Shown: piece by piece, positions 1 to 7,113 of the stretch | How the letters are laid out: each line of letters begins with the position of its first letter | Position numbering within the stretch: position 1 is the first letter of the stretch | Origin: CAZAGT01 sp964484515 | GTDB taxonomy: Bacteria; Desulfobacterota; DSM-4660; Desulfatiglandales; HGW-15 | Direction of reading: 5' to 3' | Length of the DNA: 17,347 nt | Assembly: GCA_964484515.1 (NCBI GenBank) | Contig: CAZAGT010000075.1 | Coordinates: forward strand, 1 to 17,347 | The notes under the pieces: generated by a model | Database searches by the model: none | What the model saw: only the letters and a program-made list of their open reading frames with translations | What the model was told of the DNA's origin: nothing | Made by a program: the position numbers and the translations under genes

Positions 1-8
1 ACCGTGAG

Positions 9-32
9 CCTGTCGAACGGCCTGTCGAACGG
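9..32. repeat. Perfect 12-bp tandem duplication upstream of atpB
   Basis: The unit cctgtcgaacgg occurs twice back to back (9-20 and 21-32) just before the atpB ribosome binding site. The words gagcctgtcgaac resemble the GAGCCTGTCGAA core of short palindromic repeats common between genes in many bacteria, so this may be the edge of such an element. One frame (stop TAA 70-72) is open from the window edge, but it is only 23 codons and I cannot identify it. AtpR normally precedes atpB in N-ATPase operons, so the end of atpR could lie here or just outside the window. Confidence 0.6.
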
Positions 33-65
33 CAGATGGGCGGTTTGCGACAGCCTCATAAGAAT

Positions 66-70
66 GAGGT
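66..70 (+). promoter_or_regulatory. Ribosome binding site of atpB
   Basis: GAGGT lies 8 nt upstream of the ATG at 79. It overlaps a TAA (70-72) in another frame, an arrangement that would fit translational coupling to an upstream gene if that frame is real. Confidence 0.6.
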
Positions 71-78
71 AAGCACTG

Positions 79-813
79 ATGGATATCAAGGCGATCTCTC
101 CCGACCAAGTCGTTATCTGGCAAAGTGGAGACATCTCTCTCAATGCCACCATCCTGTACACCTGGCTGGTGATGGCGTTGCTGGTCCTGATAGCGTGGCT
201 GGCCACGAGGCGGTTATCCTCAGACGTTCAGATGTCGCGATGGCAGAACCTGCTTGAAATTCTCGTCAAGGGAATGCAGGACCAGATCAGGGATATCAGC
301 CAGCAGGAGACAAAGCGCTACTTGCCGTTCGTGGGCACGCTCTTCCTGTTTATCGCCCTGTCCAACGTGTTGAGTATCGTGCCGGGATATGTCTCGCCGA
401 CCGCCTCGTTGTCGACCACCGCCGCGCTGGCCATTTGCGTGTTCGCGGCCGTGCCTGTTTACGGTATCCTCCAGCTCGGCACCGGTGGGTATTTCAGGCA
501 ATACGTCAAGCCGACGATCTTCATGCTACCCTTTAATGTCATGGGCGAACTCTCGAGAACTCTGGCACTCGCTGTGAGGCTCTTTGGTAACATCATGAGT
601 GGGGGCAAGATCGGCGCGATTTTGCTCGCCATAGCACCCCTCTTTTTTCCCATCATCATGCACGCCTTGGGATTATTGACCGGCTTGATCCAGGCCTACA
701 TCTTCGCTGTCCTCGCGATGGTATATATCGCATCGGCGACACGTGCCAGGCAACAGGGCCAAGAGAAACAACAGCAAAAGCAGGAGAGAAAGGAGATGAG
801 TCAAAATGGATAG
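79..813 (+). CDS. atpB: N-type ATP synthase/ATPase subunit a
   Basis: Membrane stator subunit that forms the ion half-channels against the c-ring of a rotary ATPase. The 244-residue protein carries the subunit-a hallmark LALAVRLFGNI. R167 corresponds to the essential E. coli Arg210, and Q205 in LIQAYIFAVLAMVY corresponds to Gln252. Hydrophobic segments lie near residues 25-43, 84-102, 112-133, 160-190 and 195-220. The positions equivalent to the E. coli pair Glu219/His245 are both Gly here (G176 and G198, aligned by eye). The C-terminal tail (about 224-244) is unusually rich in Q, K and E. The start is the ATG with a GAGGT site 8 nt upstream. The end overlaps atpE by 8 nt, so the two are probably translationally coupled. 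The order B-E-F-A-G, with no separate atpH, marks an N-type rather than a housekeeping F-type operon. Confidence 0.95.
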   Translation: MDIKAISPDQVVIWQSGDISLNATILYTWLVMALLVLIAWLATRRLSSDVQMSRWQNLLEILVKGMQDQIRDISQQETKRYLPFVGTLFLFIALSNVLSIVPGYVSPTASLSTTAALAICVFAAVPVYGILQLGTGGYFRQYVKPTIFMLPFNVMGELSRTLALAVRLFGNIMSGGKIGAILLAIAPLFFPIIMHALGLLTGLIQAYIFAVLAMVYIASATRARQQGQEKQQQKQERKEMSQNG

Positions 814-1084
814 CATCAGCCTTATCGGGATGGTCTCCGTCTTCACCGCCGGAATCACCATCGCCATCGGCTCACTAGGCCCCGCCCTGGGTGAAGGCCG
901 GGCCGTGGCACAGGCCTTGGGCGCCATCGCGCAACAGCCGGATGAAACCAATAATATCACACGGACCCTCTTCGTGGGGCTGGCCATGATCGAATCCACC
1001 GCCATATACTGCTTTGTCGTGTCGATGATTCTGCTTTTTGCGAATCCATTCTGGGACTATGCCTTATCGAAGGCGGGAGGGTAA
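806..1084 (+). CDS. atpE: N-type ATPase subunit c (rotor ring)
   Basis: Two-helix rotor subunit of 92 residues. Helix 1 holds GSLGPALGEGRAVAQ, the polar loop is AQQPDET (about 42-48), and helix 2 holds the ion-binding segment IESTAIY. E63 is the ion carboxylate. S64, T65 and Y68 match the Na+ ligand and hydrogen-bond pattern of the Ilyobacter tartaricus c subunit (E65, S66, T67, Y70), and E30 replaces its Gln32, giving two carboxylates in the site. N-type rings with a double-carboxylate site are known; the Burkholderia pseudomallei N-ATPase forms a c17 ring reported to be proton-specific. Whether this ring carries Na+ or H+ therefore cannot be read from the sequence alone. An AAAGGAG site about 10 nt upstream supports the ATG at 806. 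It overlaps the atpB stop. Confidence 0.96.
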   Translation: MDSISLIGMVSVFTAGITIAIGSLGPALGEGRAVAQALGAIAQQPDETNNITRTLFVGLAMIESTAIYCFVVSMILLFANPFWDYALSKAGG

Positions 1085-1087
1085 TCC

Positions 1088-1924
1088 GTGCTGATCAACT
1101 GGTTTACGGTCATCGCTCAGATCGTCAACTTCCTCGTCCTGATCGTACTCCTCAAGGTTCTCCTCTACGACCGCATCGTAAGAGCGATGGACGCGCGCGA
1201 GGAGAAGATCCGGGAGCGCTTGAACGAGGCGACGCGGAAGGAGGATGAAGCCGAAAAGCAAGCCGAGGCCTTGCGTCAGAAAAATCTCGCCTTTGATGAA
1301 GAACAGGCGGCAATGCTTTCACACGCAAAGGCCGAGGTCGAGACGAGACGCAAAGAACTGCTCCAGGAGGTCCGCCAGTCGATCACTCAGTTACAGACGA
1401 CCTGGCGCGAGGCGGTATACCGGGAACGAGAGTCCTTTGTTCGAGATCTCCACCTCATGGCGGGAAGACAAACCTATGCGATCGCCCGTCAGGCCCTGCA
1501 AGATCTGGCCTATGTCGACTTGGAGGAACGCACGGCTCAGATTTTCATCACACAGATCGAAAACATGCAAAAGGAGCAGAGGGAGATCCTCCTCCAGGCC
1601 ATCAAAGACGGTGACAATCAAGTACACATACGAACTGCTGCCACGCTCTCATCAACGTCCCAGGGGCAAATCACCCAGGAACTGCGGCAAATCTTCGGCG
1701 ACGGTATCGACGTCGTCTTTGAGACGGCTCCGGATCTGATTCTGGGCATCGAGCTGAAGGCCGGGGGACAAAAAATGTCGTGGAGTATCGAGCATTATCT
1801 GTCCGAATTAGAGGAAAAGGCATTGCAGGCATTGGAGCGGGAAACGCAGCGCAGATCGCCCGCAATGGAAACCGGCCCAAAACCGACTGAGCCAGAAGGC
1901 GGAGGTCGAAGCCAAGGTGAATGA
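1088..1924 (+). CDS. atpF: N-type ATPase subunit b fused to a delta-like domain
   Basis: Peripheral stalk protein of 278 residues, far longer than an ordinary b subunit (about 155-170). It has one N-terminal membrane helix (about 5-25), then a long charged coiled coil (about 35-115) containing the b-like segment DRIVRAMDAREEKI. The C-terminal half (about 120-245) resembles the delta subunit (atpH), with LHLMAGRQTYAIARQAL and the delta-like ending DLILGIELKAGGQKMSWSIEHYL. Residues 250-278 are a Pro/Gly/Glu-rich tail. Such b/delta extension is typical of N-ATPase AtpF and explains why no atpH is present. Translation starts at a GTG (1088) preceded by GGGAGG (1075-1080). It follows atpE by 3 nt and overlaps atpA by 8 nt. 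Confidence 0.93.
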   Translation: MLINWFTVIAQIVNFLVLIVLLKVLLYDRIVRAMDAREEKIRERLNEATRKEDEAEKQAEALRQKNLAFDEEQAAMLSHAKAEVETRRKELLQEVRQSITQLQTTWREAVYRERESFVRDLHLMAGRQTYAIARQALQDLAYVDLEERTAQIFITQIENMQKEQREILLQAIKDGDNQVHIRTAATLSSTSQGQITQELRQIFGDGIDVVFETAPDLILGIELKAGGQKMSWSIEHYLSELEEKALQALERETQRRSPAMETGPKPTEPEGGGRSQGE

Positions 1925-3509
1925 GGAAGGAGAAACCGAACTGTTTGAATTGAAACAACCCCTCGCCCGTACCTTCGATATCCTGGACCGCGTGCGGAGG
2001 GAATATCGTGCGGTTTTGGCGGCTCAGGCCGTGGGCACCTTGACCTACATCGGATCGGGGGTCGCCCGGGTTGCAGGGCTGAGCGGTGTCAAGTCGGAGG
2101 AGCTGCTGCGTTTTCCCGGGAACCGGAGAGGAATGGCCTTCAACCTGGATCAGACCGAGACCGGCGTGGTCCTGCTCGATGAGAACGAGGGGCTGGCCGC
2201 TGGTGACGATGTCTTGCGCACGGGTACCGTCTTGGACGTTCCGGTGGGCGAAGAACTACTCGGCCGGGTCGTGGATCCCCTCGCCCGCCCACTTGACAGC
2301 GGAGGCCCCCTGCAGGTGATCGCCCGGCGTCCTGTTGAACGGCCGGCGCCACCGATCATGGATCGTGCTCCCGTGACGGTCCCGCTCCAAACCGGTCTGA
2401 AGGTCGTCGACGCCCTTATCCCCATCGGGCGCGGGCAGCGGCAGCTCATCCTTGGTGATCGCCAAACAGGCAAGACCGCGATCGCCCTCGATACCGTGAT
2501 CAACCAAAGAGATAAAGGGGTGATCTGCATCTATTGCGCCATCGGAAAGCGCGGCTCCGCCATTGCGAAGGTCATCGCCGACTTGCGCCAACACGATGCG
2601 ATGCCCTATAGCCTCGTCATGGCCACCACGGAAGAGGATCCCCCCGGGCTGCTTTTTGTGGCACCCTACGCTGCGACCACCATGGGTGAGTACTTCATGG
2701 AGCAGGGACACGATGTGCTGCTCATCTATGACGACCTCACGCGACATGCCCGTGCCTACCGCGAGCTTTCACTTCTACTCAGGAGGCCGCCCGGCCGGGA
2801 GGCCTTTCCCGGCGACATCTTCTACGTCCATTCGCGTCTTCTCGAACGATCGACGCATCTACGTGCCGAGAAGGGGGGTGGGTCCTTGACGGCCCTGCCT
2901 ATCGTTGAGACCGAAGCACAGAACATCTCGGCCTACATTCCGACCAACATCATCTCGATTACGGACGGTCAGATCTACCTCGCTCCCGACCTCTTTCAAA
3001 AGGGCGTCCTGCCCGCCGTCGACGTAGGCAAGTCCGTATCCCGGGTCGGTGGCAAGACCCAGCTGGCGGCCTATCGCACGGTGGCCGCTGATCTGCGCCT
3101 ATCGTATTCCCAGTTCGAGGAATTGGAGGCATTTTCGCGTTTCGGAACTCGCTTGGATGACGAGACCAGGAAGACCCTTGAACGCGGTAGGCGCGTCCGG
3201 GAAGTTCTCAAACAGCCTCAGTACAAACCCCTCCAGGCGGCGGAGCAGGTTGCGATTCTCGTGGCTGTGAATAGGGGCCTTCTTGACGAAGTCCCTGAAG
3301 ACGCGCTTGCGGAGTTGCAAGTGCAAGTGGGCAGAAGGGTAAGAGAGCAGCTCCCCGAGGTCTGCCAGGCGATCGAAGAGGGGGCCAAACTCGGTCAGCC
3401 TGACCTCGACGCCATGCTCGCGGTGGGTCAGGGCGCTATTGGTGTACAAAGGACGTTGAGCAACGATGCAGACGATCGAGGGATTGAAACGGAAGATCCG
3501 CAGCACTGA
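1917..3509 (+). CDS. atpA: N-type ATPase subunit alpha
   Basis: Nucleotide-binding, largely non-catalytic subunit of the N1 head, 530 residues, close to the usual alpha length. Motifs in order: beta-barrel region (about 25-100), P-loop GDRQTGKT (180-187), Walker B VLLIYDDLT (267-275), the segment ALPIVETEAQNISAYIPTN (326-344), and the signature SVSRVG with the arginine finger at R376. The C-terminal helical domain follows to about 510, then a short acidic tail. It starts at a GTG with GGAGGT (1901-1906) 10 nt upstream, overlapping the end of atpF. The frame runs 44 nt past the start of atpG, an unusually long overlap. The partner beta subunit is not in the window; in this operon class it is the first gene. 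Confidence 0.96.
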   Translation: MNEEGETELFELKQPLARTFDILDRVRREYRAVLAAQAVGTLTYIGSGVARVAGLSGVKSEELLRFPGNRRGMAFNLDQTETGVVLLDENEGLAAGDDVLRTGTVLDVPVGEELLGRVVDPLARPLDSGGPLQVIARRPVERPAPPIMDRAPVTVPLQTGLKVVDALIPIGRGQRQLILGDRQTGKTAIALDTVINQRDKGVICIYCAIGKRGSAIAKVIADLRQHDAMPYSLVMATTEEDPPGLLFVAPYAATTMGEYFMEQGHDVLLIYDDLTRHARAYRELSLLLRRPPGREAFPGDIFYVHSRLLERSTHLRAEKGGGSLTALPIVETEAQNISAYIPTNIISITDGQIYLAPDLFQKGVLPAVDVGKSVSRVGGKTQLAAYRTVAADLRLSYSQFEELEAFSRFGTRLDDETRKTLERGRRVREVLKQPQYKPLQAAEQVAILVAVNRGLLDEVPEDALAELQVQVGRRVREQLPEVCQAIEEGAKLGQPDLDAMLAVGQGAIGVQRTLSNDADDRGIETEDPQH

Positions 3510-4353
3510 GGATCTCCTCTCCGTGGTCAAGACCATGAAGGCGATGGCCGCCGTCAATATCCGGCAGTATGAACGCGCCGTGGCGTCGCTTGCAGAATAC
3601 GCCCAGGCGATCGAATACGGCCTGCACGTCTTGATGCGGAATCGAACAGGATTGACGGTGTTCGCAAGAGCCGCCCGTCACGATCGCCTGGGAGCCGTGA
3701 TCTTCGGTTCGGATCAGGGGATGTGTGGGCCGCTGAACGAACAGGTCTTTTCCCACGCCATGGCCGCCATGGAGGGATTGCATGTCAAGGAGGGAGATCG
3801 GGTGATCCTGTCTGTCGGTGAGCGCCTTCTGGGCCTGTTGCAGGAAGCGCGGCAGCCGGTGGAGACCTCCTTTTCCCTGCCGAGTTCTGTCACGGGGATC
3901 ACAGCCGCGGTTCAAGATCTGTTGATGACCCTGGAATCATGGAACCGGGGAAAAGGCATCACGCAAGTGTACTTGTTCTATGCCAGGCAGACGGGAGGGA
4001 CCTCTTTTAGCCCCCAAACGGTCCACCTCCTGCCGATTGATCAGCAGTGGCTTATTGGCCTCAAGCAAAAGGCCTGGCCGACCCGCTGCCTGCCTCAGTT
4101 CACCATGGATTGGGACCGCCTGCTTTCAGCCTTAATTCGACAGTACCTCTTCACCTCCCTGTTCCGCGCGTTTGCCGAATCATTGGCTGCTGAAAACGCC
4201 AGCCGCCTGGCGTCCATGCAGGGGGCTGAGAAAAACATCGAAGAAGGACTCTCCAGCCTAAACACCCAATTCCACCAACAGCGGCAGATGGCCATTACCG
4301 AGGAATTGCTCGATATCGTAGCCGGCTTTGAGGCCTTGACCGGTACGACCTAG
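3466..4353 (+). CDS. atpG: N-type ATPase subunit gamma (central stalk)
   Basis: Rotating shaft that links the alpha/beta head to the c-ring, 295 residues, typical of the family. The N-terminal helix matches gamma well (LKRKIRSTEDLLSVVKTMKAM, first half of the coiled-coil shaft). The Rossmann-like middle has GSDQGMCGPLN (about 82-92), where ordinary gamma has GSDRGLCGGLN. The C-terminal helix carries AENASRLASMQGAEKN and ends ITEELLDIVAGFEAL. The ATG at 3466 lies inside atpA (44-nt overlap), so it is probably translated by coupling. It is the last recognised ATPase gene; a small membrane protein begins 11 nt after its stop. Confidence 0.95.
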   Translation: MQTIEGLKRKIRSTEDLLSVVKTMKAMAAVNIRQYERAVASLAEYAQAIEYGLHVLMRNRTGLTVFARAARHDRLGAVIFGSDQGMCGPLNEQVFSHAMAAMEGLHVKEGDRVILSVGERLLGLLQEARQPVETSFSLPSSVTGITAAVQDLLMTLESWNRGKGITQVYLFYARQTGGTSFSPQTVHLLPIDQQWLIGLKQKAWPTRCLPQFTMDWDRLLSALIRQYLFTSLFRAFAESLAAENASRLASMQGAEKNIEEGLSSLNTQFHQQRQMAITEELLDIVAGFEALTGTT

Positions 4354-4364
4354 AGGGAGCGACC

Positions 4365-4553
4365 ATGATCCTAAACATCCTGTTTGGAATCCTTCTTACC
4401 CTCGTCATCATTTTTGTCTTCCAGAATATGGACGTAGTGGAGGTGACATTTCTATCCTGGAAGATCTCCACGTCGAGGGCCTTCATTTTGCTGCTCACAT
4501 TTCTCATCGGCGTCGTTGTCGGCTGGCTTGCCAGAAGGCCGAGGCGAAAGTAG
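4365..4553 (+). CDS. Small LapA-domain (DUF1049-like) membrane protein
   Basis: A 62-residue protein with two predicted membrane helices (about 3-20 and 40-57). They are separated by a short segment beginning FQNMDVVEVTFLSWKI, and the protein ends in a basic tail (ARRPRRK). The pattern hydrophobic helix, F-x-N-x-x-x-V-x-V, second helix ending GVVVGWLA fits the LapA/DUF1049 family, whose E. coli member works with LapB in regulating LPS synthesis. No LapB-type TPR partner is encoded here, so that role cannot be transferred. The ATG has GGGAG a few bases upstream and lies 11 nt after the atpG stop, which suggests expression with the ATPase operon. Family assignment is fairly firm; function is unknown. 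Confidence 0.8.
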   Translation: MILNILFGILLTLVIIFVFQNMDVVEVTFLSWKISTSRAFILLLTFLIGVVVGWLARRPRRK

Positions 4554-4618
4554 ACGGAGTGAAATGAGAGCAGAGCTGCGTATGAGCAGAAATCTAATGG
4601 CCGAAAGGGGGAAGCGAA

Positions 4619-4915
4619 ATGGCCGAAGAGCAGAAGGTTGTTAAGGGAGGCTTTAGGGCCACGCTGGCCTTGCTCATCTCGATCATCGCCCTGATCATTG
4701 CCGTCATGGCCTTCAACCGCAGCGGTCGCCAAGCCGAATTAGAGGCTGAGATTCAGAGCCTACGGTCCAAGATGAAAAAGTTGACCCAGGAGACCTCAGA
4801 GCATGTAAGCAAGCTTCGTCAGGAGACGGGAAAGGCCCTTGAGAAACTGGGGGTCAAGGTTAAGGGGCCGGAAGGCAAATCCGAGACCCAGGATTCCACG
4901 AAGCCCGCTCAATAA
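4619..4915 (+). CDS. Small membrane-anchored coiled-coil protein
   Basis: Hypothetical protein of 98 residues that I do not recognise as a named family. It has a short charged N-terminus, one membrane helix (about 14-33, TLALLISIIALIIAVMAF), then a heptad-like charged region (about 36-78: QAELEAEIQSLRSKMKKL and onward) expected to form a coiled coil. The tail is flexible (GPEGKSETQDSTKPAQ). The topology resembles a small membrane-anchored spacer or oligomerisation protein. AGGGG (4606-4610) precedes the ATG. It lies 65 nt after the LapA-like gene on the same strand and is the last + strand gene before a convergent junction, so it is likely the final gene of the ATPase operon transcript. Confidence 0.7.
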   Translation: MAEEQKVVKGGFRATLALLISIIALIIAVMAFNRSGRQAELEAEIQSLRSKMKKLTQETSEHVSKLRQETGKALEKLGVKVKGPEGKSETQDSTKPAQ

Positions 4916-4977
4916 AAGCTGTTCATAACCCTTATTGTCGCATTAAGGTCTTACCTGCTGCTTCGGTTGGGAGCGGC

Positions 4978-4996
4978 GCGAACACTCACTGTTCGC
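4978..4996. terminator. Possible hairpin at a convergent gene junction
   Basis: A perfect 7-bp inverted repeat (gcgaaca, 5-nt loop, tgttcgc) lies between the + strand operon end (4915) and the - strand lipoprotein, overlapping the latter's stop codon. Its position suits a bidirectional transcription end. No T-run follows on either strand, so it is not a classical intrinsic terminator. Confidence 0.3.
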
Positions 4997-5411
4997 CCCA
5001 GCTGTCGGAGGCCCCCCGCTCCATCTCGTCATCCGACCCTCGCCAGTCTCTATCTCTCCCGCGCCGCGCGGGGGCTCCTTCAGCACGCAGCCGCTGATAA
5101 CGCTGGTAATTCCCTTCGTCGCCTACGTAGACACACCGGCATTCCTTGGCGTCGGCATAGATGTAATCGACCTTGTTGTCGCGTTCCCGGCGGACGAGCT
5201 TCATCTGGGGCAAGGCTTTCAGCTGTGCGAGGCTTTCCGGCGTTTTGGCATACTCTTTTTTGAAGCCGGCGGCAAAGAGCATTCTCAGCGTCTTGTCACG
5301 GCTTCGCGCCCCCGCACACCCTTGGAGCAGGATGGCACAACCGACCAGAAGTGCTATGAGCCCAGGAGTAATCCCGTGAATGTACCACGGTAATTTAGAT
5401 GGCTTTTGCAT
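4986..5411 (-). CDS. Small putative lipoprotein, function unknown
   Basis: Protein of 141 residues. A hydrophobic segment (about 13-31) ends in a lipobox-like LLQGC with C32 as the likely lipidated cysteine, so it is probably anchored in the cell envelope. The mature part has a conserved-looking core, with KTPESLAQLKALPQMKLV, then DYIYADAKECRCVYVGDEGNYQRYQRL. I associate the YAD-x(3)-C-x-C-x-YVG-x(4)-YQRYQ pattern with a family of uncharacterised small bacterial proteins, from memory only. Residues 110-141 are rich in R, D, E and S and look disordered. The start has AGGAAG 5-6 nt upstream. It lies 64 nt downstream of glgA on the same strand, so it could be co-transcribed. No function can be assigned. 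Confidence 0.75.
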   Translation of the reverse strand: MQKPSKLPWYIHGITPGLIALLVGCAILLQGCAGARSRDKTLRMLFAAGFKKEYAKTPESLAQLKALPQMKLVRRERDNKVDYIYADAKECRCVYVGDEGNYQRYQRLRAEGAPARRGRDRDWRGSDDEMERGASDSWGEQ

Positions 5412-5475
5412 CGATGCTTCCTATCCGGTCTACGCTTCACTTATGCGCTGACCCATTCATAGAGTTAAAGCGGCT

Positions 5476-6957
5476 CTATCGAGGAACGGGCACGTCCGCG
5501 ATGACGATCCGGTAAAGCTCAAGGTAGCGCTCCGCTGACCGGTCCCAGGAGAAGTCCGCCTTCATCCCGTTGGCCATGAGGTTTGTCCAATTGCTGCGGT
5601 CTTGGAAAATGTGGAGCGCTTGCTGAATGGCCTCCAAGAAGGGGGCCGCCTCGAAGGCATCAAATTTGAAACCGTTCCCCTCCTTTGTCGCCTTGCTGTA
5701 TTGCTCGATCGTGTCATCCAACCCACCGGTGGCCCGAACGACGGGAACGGTGCCATACTTCAAAGCATACATCTGGGTCAAGCCACAGGGTTCATAGCGC
5801 GACGGAATAAGAAAGATGTCCACGCCTGCCATGATGCGATGGGCGAGGGGTTCGTCGAATCCGATTTTGAGGCCGACCTTACCGGGGTACCGCTGCATGG
5901 CACTTTGAAGGGCCTCCTGGATTCGCTCATCGCCTGAACCCAAGACCACAAGGCCAATCTCTTGGGACAAAATATCATCGAGAATCTCCACGAGAAGATC
6001 GAGGCCCTTCTGGGCGTCGAGGCGTGAGATCATTCCTAAAAGAGGCTTCTCTGCGAGCGAAGAGTCCAATCCCATTTCATTGATGAGGCTCTTCTTGCAG
6101 TGGATCTTTCCGCTTACATCCTTGGAGGTATACGGTGCACTGATCTGGGGATCCTTTGCGGGATCCCATCGAGAATAGTCGACCCCATTGAGGATGCCGT
6201 GAAGCACGGCACGTCGAGCGCTAAGGATGCCTTCCATGCCCATGCCGTACTCGGCGGTCTGGATTTCCTGTGCGTACCTGGGGCTTACCGTCGTGATCGC
6301 ATCGGAGTAAACGATCCCGGCCTTGAGCAGGCTAATTTTATCCCAGTACTCCACGCCGCCCGGATGATAATCATCCTTGGCCGAGAGGCCCGTCAGCGGA
6401 AGTTTCGCAGCGGGAAAAAGGCCTTGATAGCCGAGATTGTGGATTGTGAAGACGCTGCGTACGTTAGAAAACGACCCCTTATCCCGATAGGGTCCCCGAC
6501 GCAACGCGGGCACAAGCCCGGTCTGCCAATCGTGGCAGTGAATGACAGAGGGGCGAAAGGAGATTTCTGCGGCGACCGTGAGCGCGGCATGGGCATAATA
6601 GGAGAACCGCTCCAGATTGTCATAGTAATCGCCACGGGCATTACCATACAGGTTCGGACGATCGTAGAAATCCTCACGGTCAACGAGGTAGACCGGAACT
6701 CCGGACTTCAACTGGCATTCATGAATTCTGGCCGGGAGTTTCTCATTCCCAAAGGGGATGTCCAACCTGTTCAACAGGGGGCGGATCTCGAAGTTCCCCT
6801 CGCGAACCATGCGGTAATAGGGAAGAACGAGTCGCACGTCGGCGCCCAATCGTTTCAGGGCCTCCGGTAGACTGCCAGCCACGTCGGCAAGTCCGCCGCT
6901 CTTGGCGAACGGGACGGCCTCCGGCGAAAGAAAAAGGACCCTCAGTGACTCTTTCAT
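5476..6957 (-). CDS. glgA: Glycogen synthase (ADP-glucose-dependent, GT5)
   Basis: Transfers glucose from a sugar nucleotide, normally ADP-glucose, to the non-reducing end of alpha-1,4-glucan in the cytoplasm. The 493 residues are full length (E. coli GlgA is 477). The N-terminus has the GT5 signature KSGGLADV at 19-26 (KxGGL, donor phosphate binding). HCHDWQTG follows at 140-147 and TIHNLGYQG at 171-179. The C-terminal Rossmann domain has SRLDAQKG (311-318) and PSRYEPCGLTQMYALKYGT (385-403), with E389 matching the conserved catalytic-site Glu, then TGGLDDT. The ATG has a GAGGAGAGGG-type purine stretch upstream. It follows the GpgS-like gene on the same strand, 156 nt away. glgC, glgB and glgP are not in the window. 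Confidence 0.95.
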   Translation of the reverse strand: MKESLRVLFLSPEAVPFAKSGGLADVAGSLPEALKRLGADVRLVLPYYRMVREGNFEIRPLLNRLDIPFGNEKLPARIHECQLKSGVPVYLVDREDFYDRPNLYGNARGDYYDNLERFSYYAHAALTVAAEISFRPSVIHCHDWQTGLVPALRRGPYRDKGSFSNVRSVFTIHNLGYQGLFPAAKLPLTGLSAKDDYHPGGVEYWDKISLLKAGIVYSDAITTVSPRYAQEIQTAEYGMGMEGILSARRAVLHGILNGVDYSRWDPAKDPQISAPYTSKDVSGKIHCKKSLINEMGLDSSLAEKPLLGMISRLDAQKGLDLLVEILDDILSQEIGLVVLGSGDERIQEALQSAMQRYPGKVGLKIGFDEPLAHRIMAGVDIFLIPSRYEPCGLTQMYALKYGTVPVVRATGGLDDTIEQYSKATKEGNGFKFDAFEAAPFLEAIQQALHIFQDRSNWTNLMANGMKADFSWDRSAERYLELYRIVIADVPVPR

Positions 6958-7050
6958 CGATATCCCTCTCCTCGGAGGATTTCGGAAAATCCCCTTTGTC
7001 CTGCTGATCTCAGAATGAGCCGTCTGCCCTACAAAGCTTTTGGCTCCTAC

Positions 7051-7071
7051 CTCAGACCTCCGACCTCAAGC
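7051..7071. repeat. Three heptamer tandem units (CTC-x-x-x-C)
   Basis: Between the GpgS-like gene and glgA, three 7-bp units stand in a row: ctcagac, ctccgac, ctcaagc. It is a short degenerate tandem repeat in the 156-nt spacer and has no assigned function. Confidence 0.45.
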
Positions 7072-7113
7072 TCTCGCAGCCCGTTCCTGCGCAGCCGTCG
7101 GTTTGATCCTCAA

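Noticed and set aside
36..257. 73-codon open frame overlapping atpB in another frame
   Set aside because: It lies mostly inside atpB, has no SD and no recognisable motif, and the atpB frame is unmistakable.
79..4353. Housekeeping F-type ATP synthase operon
   Set aside because: No atpH between atpF and atpA, the long b/delta-like AtpF and the double-carboxylate c subunit fit the N-type operon better.
4978..4996. Strong intrinsic terminator at the convergent junction
   Set aside because: The stem is perfect but only 7 bp and lacks a T-run on either strand, so it is listed only as a weak candidate.
6100..6870. 256-codon + strand open frame opposite glgA
   Set aside because: A shadow of the glgA codon pattern; no SD or domain.
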